From Pseudomonadota bacterium (GTDB lineage Bacteria > Myxococcota_A > UBA9042 > GCA-2863065): a DNA stretch of 41,569 nucleotides. The stretch lies in assembly GCA_005776725.1 (NCBI GenBank), contig SXOO01000224.1, forward strand, positions 1 through 41,569, written 5' to 3'. Under the pieces are notes generated by a model. It was not told the origin of the DNA. It saw nothing but the letters and a program-made list of their open reading frames with translations, and searched no databases. Below are positions 14,822 through 21,806 of the stretch, piece after piece; within the stretch, counting starts at the first letter, position 1, and every line of letters starts with the position of its first letter. The translations under genes were made by a program, and so were the position numbers.

Positions 14822-17224
14822 CTACTCCTGCCCCGCCTGCGCGCCGGCGGCCCGGAGGGTCAGGCGAACTGCAGCGGGGGGCGCTCGCTCGAGTCGGAGC
14901 TCGAAGGTGTCGGTGCTGGGACCCGCCTCGGAGAGTCGAACGCGCCAGCCGTCGGGCAGGATCTCGATCGCCGGTGGGGGCGGCTGGAGCCGTGCTTCGC
15001 CGGGGTGATCGGTCCGGGGCACCGCCGACACGCGAGCCACGCAGCCAGGCGGCGCGGATACGGAGACGTGCAGCGTGCGCGCGCCGGTCGGTCTGGGGAT
15101 CCGGAGGTCGATCGGCTTCTCCCCGTGGAACATGCGGACCAGCGCGTCGGGGTCCAACGCCTCGGGCAGCAGCGACAACGACTCCCAGAGCCGGGCCGTG
15201 TCGACCACGATCGTACCCTCCCGCCAGGGGTCCGACTTCACGGCCTCATAGAGCGACAAGGTCATGAAAGGCAGGCGGATGCGCTGGAGGCGCCGGTGGT
15301 GGCGATCGAGGTGGTCCAACGCGCCCTGCGTGAGCGATTCGTCAAACTCCGCGCGGCCAAAGAGGCGCTCCTCGAAGGCGGCCACCCAGAGGCGACGCAC
15401 GCCGTGGTGCCGAGCCAGGCTCTCCACCGGCAGTCCGAAGCTCCGCACGGGTCCGAAGACACGCTTCGAGGCACGGCCCTCGCCGAAGTAGCTCCAGATC
15501 GACGGTCCAGGGTGGATGTACTTCGGGGAGCGCCCCTGCAGCACGTACGCGAGGCCTACGGTGTAGAACGGGGCGGGGAGCACGTAGAGCGCGTCGCCGT
15601 TCTCCGCGCTGGCCAGGAGACGCTCGCAGGCGATGTCTTGCGCGGGCCGTACGCGCTGCGCGGCGCCGGCGGCCGAGAGCCCGAGGGCGGCCAGGACCAG
15701 CGGCGCGGTGAGCGCACGCCAGACGATTCGCCCCCGCCCCGCCAGGACGCCCAGCACCCCGAGCGCGAGGAACACACCGACCGCAGGGACGAAGCCGCGC
15801 AGCCAGCGCCAGCCGAAGTAGACCCGCCCCGCGAACTTCTCCACGTGGAGGCCATAGCTGAGCCCAAGCAGCGCCAGCACGAGGAGGAGCGGCACGCCCA
15901 CGAGCGCCGCGACTGTCGGGTAACGCCGCGCGCCCACAAAGGCGCCCACGACGAACACCGCGCTCAAGGGAGCAAGCAGCCAGGGCGCCTCCCCGGGAAC
16001 CCCAAGCAGCACCCGCAGGTGCTCCACCACGTAGGCGCCGAAGCCCGGCGAGAGGGGGTAGACGACCTGGGTCACCTGGTTGTCGTCGGCGCTCATCACG
16101 AACTGCCGGGCGATCTCGGGTGCCCACAGGGCCAGCGCCGCCGCCATGGCGAAGCAGGTCCGGAACAGCGGCCGGAGCTGAGAGCCGCCGGGCCCCTCGG
16201 CCCCCCGGCGCAGCGAGAGAACGAGCGCCGCCAGCACCTGGCCCGCGGTGAGAAAGATCGCGAAGTAGTGCGTGAGGAACGACAGCACGGACACACCGCC
16301 GTAGAGCGCCCAGCTGCGGCGATGGCCGTGCACGAGCGCGCGGTGGAGCAGCCACGTGGTGACCACCGCGAAGAGCGCATGAAGGGCGTAGGGCGTGGCG
16401 TCGCGTCCGTAGCGCAGCGCCAGGGGCAGGAGCGAGCCCGCGAGGGCGGCGGCGACGCCCAACGAGCGACGCCCGGTGGCCTCGACGACCACGCGGTAGA
16501 CGAACACGGACGCGACGAGCTGCGCCAGTAGCGCAGGCAGACGGAAGAGCCACTCCTCGTGTCCGAGCAGCGCGACGCACCAGAGGAGCACCGCATAGCC
16601 GGGGGCGTGAGCCCGCTCCGCGACCACGGGCGCCGTGGCCACCCCCCACGGCGTGCTCGCCGCATAGGCCTCCTGGAAATAGGTGTGCTCGAGCAGGTCG
16701 AAGGGCTCATCCAGGATCCAGAGCCCCCACGCGAGCACCGCGGTGGCGGGCAAGGCCGTCAGCAGGCCCGGCCAGAGCGGCGGACGTGGCGGCGCCACGC
16801 CGGACGGGCCGCCCCGGAGCGCCACGGCGGCCGCGGCGAAGAGCGCCGCGAGCGCGAGCGCGATCCAGAGGCCAAGCCGCGAGCCGGACTGCCGCTCCTC
16901 GCGGCGGGAGGGTGGCGCCACGACGGGGAGGAGCACGTCCGACGTGGTGGAGACCGGCGAGGACGTGAGGAGCCACGGGTATGGCGCGCCGCCGTCCGGG
17001 AGCAGCGCCAAGACCAACGAGGCCGGGGTGTCGGCCCCGCTGGGCAGCACCAGCTGGAAGGCGCCCGAGTTGAGGTCCACCGGGGCGCGCGCCAGGGGGG
17101 CGGCGGTGAGATCGCGGCTTGAGTAGGCCTCCACGTGGCTGGGGCCCCAGGCGGCGTAGTCACCTGTGAGCCGCCCGTCGAACACGGGGGCGGTCGCGAG
17201 GATCAGCGCGAGGAGGTGGGTCAC
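14822..17224 (-). CDS. GT39-like integral membrane glycosyltransferase, paralogue A
   Basis: This 800-residue protein resembles the GT-C glycosyltransferases of the PMT/ArnT type, which use polyprenyl-phosphate sugars at the periplasmic face. An N-terminal secretory helix leads into a roughly 90-residue beta-rich domain (15-100). A hydrophobic core of about ten or more helices runs from 117 to 530. The first loop has the acidic LDEPFD signature (D172, E173), and APGYAVLLW near 207 is also typical. The C-terminal 270 residues are soluble: a nucleotidase-unlike alpha/beta part, then a beta-sandwich-like end. Start is a GTG at 17224 with a poor Shine-Dalgarno. A second protein at 21806-24292 has the same order of parts, including a shared TPWGV motif. 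Donor and acceptor are unknown. Confidence 0.75.
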   Translation of the reverse strand: MTHLLALILATAPVFDGRLTGDYAAWGPSHVEAYSSRDLTAAPLARAPVDLNSGAFQLVLPSGADTPASLVLALLPDGGAPYPWLLTSSPVSTTSDVLLPVVAPPSRREERQSGSRLGLWIALALAALFAAAAVALRGGPSGVAPPRPPLWPGLLTALPATAVLAWGLWILDEPFDLLEHTYFQEAYAASTPWGVATAPVVAERAHAPGYAVLLWCVALLGHEEWLFRLPALLAQLVASVFVYRVVVEATGRRSLGVAAALAGSLLPLALRYGRDATPYALHALFAVVTTWLLHRALVHGHRRSWALYGGVSVLSFLTHYFAIFLTAGQVLAALVLSLRRGAEGPGGSQLRPLFRTCFAMAAALALWAPEIARQFVMSADDNQVTQVVYPLSPGFGAYVVEHLRVLLGVPGEAPWLLAPLSAVFVVGAFVGARRYPTVAALVGVPLLLVLALLGLSYGLHVEKFAGRVYFGWRWLRGFVPAVGVFLALGVLGVLAGRGRIVWRALTAPLVLAALGLSAAGAAQRVRPAQDIACERLLASAENGDALYVLPAPFYTVGLAYVLQGRSPKYIHPGPSIWSYFGEGRASKRVFGPVRSFGLPVESLARHHGVRRLWVAAFEERLFGRAEFDESLTQGALDHLDRHHRRLQRIRLPFMTLSLYEAVKSDPWREGTIVVDTARLWESLSLLPEALDPDALVRMFHGEKPIDLRIPRPTGARTLHVSVSAPPGCVARVSAVPRTDHPGEARLQPPPPAIEILPDGWRVRLSEAGPSTDTFELRLERAPPAAVRLTLRAAGAQAGQE

Positions 17225-17269
17225 GCGAACATCATGAGCGCGCGGCGCGGGATGTCACTTGTTCGGACA

Positions 17270-17288
17270 GCGCCCGCGGGAGGGGCGC
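17270..17288 (-). terminator. Hairpin after the metalloprotease gene
   Basis: GCGCCC (17270-17275) and GGGCGC (17283-17288) form a 6-bp stem with a 7-nt loop, 16 nt after the metalloprotease stop in the direction of transcription. There is no T-tract. Confidence 0.35.
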
Positions 17289-17304
17289 AGGCGGCGCCGA
17301 GAGA

Positions 17305-19215
17305 TCAGCGACAACCGGCGTTGCGGCGGCGGAGCGCCAGGAGCGCCAGGGCGCCCAGCGCGGTCCAGGGGGCACTGGGTCGCGCGCCGGGGTCACACCC
17401 GGAGCGACGTCGGCCGTCCGTGGTGCCGTCGTTTCCGTCCCCCGCGCCATCGGTGCCGTCCGAGGCTGCATCGGCCCCGTCGGAGGTTGCCGCGTCGGCC
17501 CCGTCGGCGCCGTCGGCCCCGCCGCCCGGGAGGCAGCCGCGGAGCTCGGAGAGGCCCAGCAGCGCCGCGCACACCCGCCCGGACGGGCAGGGATCGTGGG
17601 ACGCAGTGCACGGCTGCTGACAGGCGAGGCCTTCGCCAGCGTCTTCACAGAAGCGCGTCTCGCAGTCGGTATCGCTGACGCAGGTGTCGCCCACCGCGCC
17701 GGCCCCAGTGAGCTCGCAGTACCCCGAGGAGTCGTCCTTGCGCATACGCTGGCAGGCCCTGCCAGCGGAGCAGTCCGAGGCGCCGAGCAGGCACCCCGTA
17801 ACGCAGGAGCCGCCGTAACACACGCCGGAGTCGCAGTCGGCGGCCGCGTCGCACGGGGCCCCGACGCCGCCCGCGCCGCTGGTTTGGCCGGGCACGCAGA
17901 CGTCTGCGCCCGAGACCGCCACGCACGTCAGCCCGGTACCGCACGCGCCGTCGCTGCATGCATCACGGCAGAAGGGGGGGCCCTCCGTGCCGGGCGTGAC
18001 CACGCAGTGACCTGAGTCGCACTCGGTGCCCAGGTTGCACGCGGAGCCGGTGGGGAGCGACGTGACCGGGACCTCGGACTTCGGCACGCACGCCGAGATG
18101 CTGCCGCCCTTGGGGAGGTAACACACGAGGCCCCCGGAGCAGCCGGCATCGTTGGTGCACCCCTGGCGGCACGCCTTGCCGCTGGTGGTGGTGAAGCACA
18201 GGGCCGAGGCGCACTCCGTGGAAGCGGTGCAAGCCTGCCCGTTGCTCTTCTTGGCCGGCGCCTGCCCCACGCACGCCCCGAGCGTGTCTCCCTGGTAGGG
18301 ATAGCAGTCGAAGCCCTCCTCGCAGTTGTCGAGCTCCTCGTAGCAATAGTGCGTGCAGTACTGGGTGTTCTCGACCGGCTGGCAGAACAGGGGCGCCGCG
18401 CAGTCCTCTGACGTGTCGCACGGGTCGCCCATGGGCGCCTTCCCCTGGGTGTCGTACGCGCAAAAGCCGTTCGAACACAAGAGCTTGGTCGTGTAGTACT
18501 CCTCGCCGTTGTTGGCGTTGTCGAGCACGAAGGGGCACTCGTCGTCAGAGCCGCAGTTGAAGAGCGCGCCGGTGGGGTAGAGGAAACACGCCGCGCTCTT
18601 GTCGTCTGCGTGGAGCGACGCCGTCTTACCGTAGGGGTCGGCCGCGGGAGCCATGGTTGGCGGGTCGTTGCCGTTGAATGGGCAGTCGTAGCCCTGCTGC
18701 TCGCACAGGTTGTGCTGCAGCCCGAACATGTGGCCGATCTCGTGGATCGCCACGCTCTTCACGTCGCTGGTGTTGAACTTGCCGGTGGTGCTCCAGTTCG
18801 TGGAGTACCCGTTGAACGCGATATCGGCCTCGAAGATGGTCCCGTCCACGTACGAGAGCGGCGAGGTGACGCCGAGGACGTAGTTGCCGAAGTCCCAGCT
18901 GGAGTCCTCGACCCACACGACCTCGCTCTTGTCGTTGGGCTGGGCGCCCGTGGCCAACACCGACACGTTCGGCGTGGTCCCCTTCTGCACGAACGCCAGC
19001 TTGGAGCAGGTCACGGCCTCCCAGTCGGCGAAGCTGGCGAGTACGGCGTTGGTGTCGCTGGCATCGGACACGTCCGAGGATCCCTGGGACGTGAGGTAGT
19101 ACGGGATCGGCATCTTGTTCCACCGAACCGTGAGGTTCAGCGGGGTCTGATTGATCGCGTACGCGGACGCGAGCGCGGGGGCGAGGACGACGAGCGCGGC
19201 GGACCCAACCCTCAC
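17305..19215 (-). CDS. Matrixin-like zinc metalloprotease with Cys-rich repeats and MYXO-CTERM-like tail
   Basis: This 636-residue secreted protein has a signal peptide (1-19). Its catalytic domain (about 20-220) has the metzincin zinc site HEIGHMFGLQH (H158, E159, H162, H168) and a likely Met-turn at M188. Residues 220-560 hold repeated Cys-rich modules of the kind 'G-x-C-x6-C-x-S-x-x-C', typical of myxobacterial surface proteins. An Ala/Asp/Gly-rich linker (about 564-604) precedes the final 32 residues: C607, a hydrophobic LGALALLAL helix and RRR, matching a MYXO-CTERM sorting signal. It is therefore probably a surface-anchored protease. The GTG start overlaps the preceding gene's stop as GTGA, indicating coupled translation with the small secreted protein. 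Its substrate is unknown; intact catalytic residues suggest activity. Confidence 0.88.
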   Translation of the reverse strand: MRVGSAALVVLAPALASAYAINQTPLNLTVRWNKMPIPYYLTSQGSSDVSDASDTNAVLASFADWEAVTCSKLAFVQKGTTPNVSVLATGAQPNDKSEVVWVEDSSWDFGNYVLGVTSPLSYVDGTIFEADIAFNGYSTNWSTTGKFNTSDVKSVAIHEIGHMFGLQHNLCEQQGYDCPFNGNDPPTMAPAADPYGKTASLHADDKSAACFLYPTGALFNCGSDDECPFVLDNANNGEEYYTTKLLCSNGFCAYDTQGKAPMGDPCDTSEDCAAPLFCQPVENTQYCTHYCYEELDNCEEGFDCYPYQGDTLGACVGQAPAKKSNGQACTASTECASALCFTTTSGKACRQGCTNDAGCSGGLVCYLPKGGSISACVPKSEVPVTSLPTGSACNLGTECDSGHCVVTPGTEGPPFCRDACSDGACGTGLTCVAVSGADVCVPGQTSGAGGVGAPCDAAADCDSGVCYGGSCVTGCLLGASDCSAGRACQRMRKDDSSGYCELTGAGAVGDTCVSDTDCETRFCEDAGEGLACQQPCTASHDPCPSGRVCAALLGLSELRGCLPGGGADGADGADAATSDGADAASDGTDGAGDGNDGTTDGRRRSGCDPGARPSAPWTALGALALLALRRRNAGCR

Positions 19216-19778
19216 TGGTGGCCACCCTTCAGGGCGCGCACGGCGCCGAGCAGCTCATCGAGCGTCTCGGGCGCCGCGGGCGTCTCGGACCCGTGGACAT
19301 CCGGGCTGCCAGGGCGCGAGACGAGGTGCGCGTCGCCTAGTGAGCGCGTCACGCGCCGCACGCCGCCGCTCGTGGTCACCGTGAACTTGGCCTGGCCGAG
19401 GCCGGTCAGCGCATAACGCGGCGCCGTTGACGGGGGGCGAGGGCCCAGGTCCTCCAGGAAGAGGACGACCTCTTCGCCCGGGGTGAAGCTGGGCATGCCG
19501 GGGATCGTGAGCGCCCACTTCCCGCGTCTCCCACCCACGAGGTCCAGGCGCAGCAGCTGGCGGGGCGCGCCGGCGAGCGTCTCGGCGACGGCGATGTCGA
19601 CCTGGGTTCGAAGGCGACGTTCGTCGCCGCCCACCGCGACGACCTCGACGCGGGTGACGGTGCCATGAACGATGACCTGGCTCGCGTGAGCGAGCTCGTC
19701 GAACGCGAGGCGTACGATCGTGGTGGCAGAGGCCAGGGGGGCAAGGGCGAGGGCAACAGCGAGAACGAGGCGGCGCAT
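19212..19778 (-). CDS. Small exported protein co-translated with the metalloprotease
   Basis: This 188-residue protein has a signal peptide (MRRLVLAVALALAPLASATT, residues 1-20). The mature part is a single beta-rich domain (VRLAFDELAHASQVIVHGTV, then VDIAVAETLAG, PGMPSFTPGEEVVLFLE, RYALTGLGQAKF). Similar proteins are, as far as I recall, common beside secreted matrixin-like proteases in myxobacteria, but I know no assigned function. The ATG at 19778 has a near-perfect Shine-Dalgarno (AAGGAG), much better than the upstream in-frame start. Its stop overlaps the metalloprotease start by 4 nt, so the two probably work together, for example as chaperone, inhibitor or partner. That is inference. 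Confidence 0.78.
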   Translation of the reverse strand: MRRLVLAVALALAPLASATTIVRLAFDELAHASQVIVHGTVTRVEVVAVGGDERRLRTQVDIAVAETLAGAPRQLLRLDLVGGRRGKWALTIPGMPSFTPGEEVVLFLEDLGPRPPSTAPRYALTGLGQAKFTVTTSGGVRRVTRSLGDAHLVSRPGSPDVHGSETPAAPETLDELLGAVRALKGGHQ

Positions 19779-19851
19779 AAGAACTCCTTCGCCGAGGGGG
19801 GCGGAGCATAACGAAAACCCGCCTTCGCCGCGCGAGTTCTCTCGTGTTGCT

Positions 19852-20253
19852 TCAGCCCTGGCCCCGCCCACCCACGTGCCGCCGGAGCGCGAGCAGGTAG
19901 CGCAGCACCACGGGTACGGGAAGACGCGCCTCCTTGGCCACCTCTTCAGCGATCGCGAGGCTGGCCCATCCCTCGTCGGCCAGGGCCAGGATCCGCGGGG
20001 TGGCGCGCTCGAGGGCGGCGCCGTAACGGCGAAGCTCGGCGTCCGTGAGCGGGGTGTCGGGCTCCGAGAAACGACCGGAGAGCCAGTAGAGCGCGCCGAG
20101 GATCGCCATGGGAAAGCCCAGGGGGATCGCCAGCCCCCCCGCCCTCAGCGTGAAGCGTGGCTCGAAGGCGAGATCGAAGGCGACCATGAGGACGCCGAGG
20201 GCGACGAGGAAGAGGCCGCGATGCACCACCACAGGATCCGGGCAGGCCGCCAA
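19852..20253 (-). CDS. Small membrane protein, hypothetical
   Basis: This is an open frame of up to 133 residues. Two probable membrane helices (GLFLVALGVLMVAFDLAF and LAIPLGFPMAILGALYWLSG) are followed by a cytoplasmic helical part with ATPRILALADEGWASLAIAE and RLPVPVVLRYLLALRRHVGG. The latter could be a degenerate winged-helix or hairpin. The start is uncertain: TTG at 20253, or one of three consecutive GTG codons a little downstream; none has a clear Shine-Dalgarno. It lies 73 bp upstream of the small exported protein on the same strand and 50 bp from the divergent nucleotidase gene. I do not recognise the family. Confidence 0.55.
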   Translation of the reverse strand: MAACPDPVVVHRGLFLVALGVLMVAFDLAFEPRFTLRAGGLAIPLGFPMAILGALYWLSGRFSEPDTPLTDAELRRYGAALERATPRILALADEGWASLAIAEEVAKEARLPVPVVLRYLLALRRHVGGRGQG

Positions 20254-20303
20254 ACCTGCAAGCGCGGCTGCGCGTTGCCGCGGACCGGTGTATTAGGCGT
20301 CTC

Positions 20304-21806
20304 ATGCGCTTCGCCCTGCTCTTCCTCGTCGGCTGCGCCGCCACGCGGCCCCTCGCCGTGGTGGCCGTCAACGACGTCTATCGCATCGCCTCACCCCCGG
20401 AGAGCCCCGAAGGCGGCCTCGCCCGCGTCGCGAGCCTGGCCCGAGAGCTCTCCGCCACCCACGACGTCATCGTCACGCTCGCGGGCGACTTCGTGTCGCC
20501 AGCACTCGAGACCACGTTCGTGTCGAAGGGCCGGCACATGACCGAGGCGCTGGACGCCGTGGAGGGCTCCGCCGAGGACGCGGTGCACATGGTGGCCACG
20601 CTGGGAAACCACGAGTACGACCTCAAGCCGCCGGACTTTTGCGCGGCGTTCAAGGGGAACCGGTTCACCACCGTCGCGGCAGACTCGGCGCTCTTTCCAC
20701 CCTGCCTCGAGACCCCCTTTCCACGCTGGGTGTCCCGAGAGCTCGGCGGGCAGCGTGTCTGCATCACCGGCACGCTCGGAAAGCTCACGCCGGGTATGGG
20801 CGCGCCCGCCCTGGAGCCAGACGCGCTGCTCTCCAGCCGCCCCGAGGGCTGCGACCTGGTCCTCGTGCTGACGCATCAGGACATGGCGGACGACGTGGCG
20901 CTCTCACGCTCGCTGCGCGCGATACCGGGCCTCCCGCGGACCGTGATCCTGGGCGGTCACGAGCACTCGGGGCTCGTGGACGTGTCGGCGGAGCCGTGGG
21001 TCCTGAAGGCGCCGTCGGACGCACGGCGGGCCTTCGTGCTGGAGTTCTCTGACGGGGCCGTGCGCCTCTCGGACGTGGTCCTGAGCGGGGCCGTGCCCCC
21101 CGAAGCGCCAGACGTGGTCGCGGTGGGCAAGGCGTGGCGCGACAAGGCGCTCGCGGCGCGGAACATCGATCCCGCGATCTGGTCGCAGGTCCTCTGGCCC
21201 GCGCTCCCCGTGGCCATCGAGGGCGAAGAGACCGCGCTGCGTGGACGCGAGACCACGCTTGGGAACCTCGTGGCCGACGCCCTGCGCCAGCTCGAAGGCG
21301 CCGAGCGCGCCGCGGTGGTCAATACGGGCTCGCTGCGCCTCGGGCGGGACATCCCCGCCGGCGCGGACCTCACGGTCGGCCACCTCCTCGAGACCGACCT
21401 CTTCGAGGCCGAGATTGTGGCAGTCGCTGGCGTCACGGCCGCGGAGCTCCTGGCGATCGGGAAGGACTCGCTCATCGGGTGGCCAGGCCAGGGGCGCTTC
21501 CCGGCGCTCTCCGCCAACCTGACCCTCGACGCTGCCGGGATCCGGGGCGCGGGCGCCGCCGTGACGCTGCTGACCACCAGCTACATGTGCACCAACCCGA
21601 AGGGCGCGGCCGAGAACCCCGCGCTCCATGCGGTCTGCAAGGCCCGACCGGACTCCGTGCGCCGCGTCGGCGTGCTGCGCGAGCTGGTTCAGCGCTGCCT
21701 GTCCACCGAGGCCTGTCGCGAGGCCGTGGGGCGTGACCTCACGACGCGCCGGATCGACCTGCGAGCGCCGTCCCCGACCAGCCCCGCGAGCGCTCCGCAG
21801 CCGTGA
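20304..21806 (+). CDS. 5'-nucleotidase/UshA-like metallophosphoesterase lipoprotein
   Basis: This 500-residue protein begins with a lipoprotein signal (lipobox LVGC, C11), so it should be anchored at the periplasm or surface. The metallophosphoesterase domain (about 16-260) shows NDVY (23-26), GD (61-62), GNHE (101-104), H191 and GGHEH (217-221). The C-terminal 5'-nucleotidase domain (about 290-480) shows the RGRETTLGNLVADALR motif. The usual NDxHG ligand motif reads NDVYR, so the metal-binding His is a Tyr. From memory this occurs in a subfamily, and it may alter metal use. Likely activity is hydrolysis of nucleotides or other phosphoesters. Its TGA shares an A with the ATG of the following glycosyltransferase, so the two are coupled. 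No Shine-Dalgarno precedes the ATG. Confidence 0.82.
   Translation: MRFALLFLVGCAATRPLAVVAVNDVYRIASPPESPEGGLARVASLARELSATHDVIVTLAGDFVSPALETTFVSKGRHMTEALDAVEGSAEDAVHMVATLGNHEYDLKPPDFCAAFKGNRFTTVAADSALFPPCLETPFPRWVSRELGGQRVCITGTLGKLTPGMGAPALEPDALLSSRPEGCDLVLVLTHQDMADDVALSRSLRAIPGLPRTVILGGHEHSGLVDVSAEPWVLKAPSDARRAFVLEFSDGAVRLSDVVLSGAVPPEAPDVVAVGKAWRDKALAARNIDPAIWSQVLWPALPVAIEGEETALRGRETTLGNLVADALRQLEGAERAAVVNTGSLRLGRDIPAGADLTVGHLLETDLFEAEIVAVAGVTAAELLAIGKDSLIGWPGQGRFPALSANLTLDAAGIRGAGAAVTLLTTSYMCTNPKGAAENPALHAVCKARPDSVRRVGVLRELVQRCLSTEACREAVGRDLTTRRIDLRAPSPTSPASAPQP

Noticed and set aside
14636..16531. Long open frame on the plus strand opposite the glycosyltransferase gene
   Set aside because: Very high-GC antisense shadow: Arg/Gly/Ala/His-rich product, no start signal, and the opposite strand has clear membrane-protein coding.
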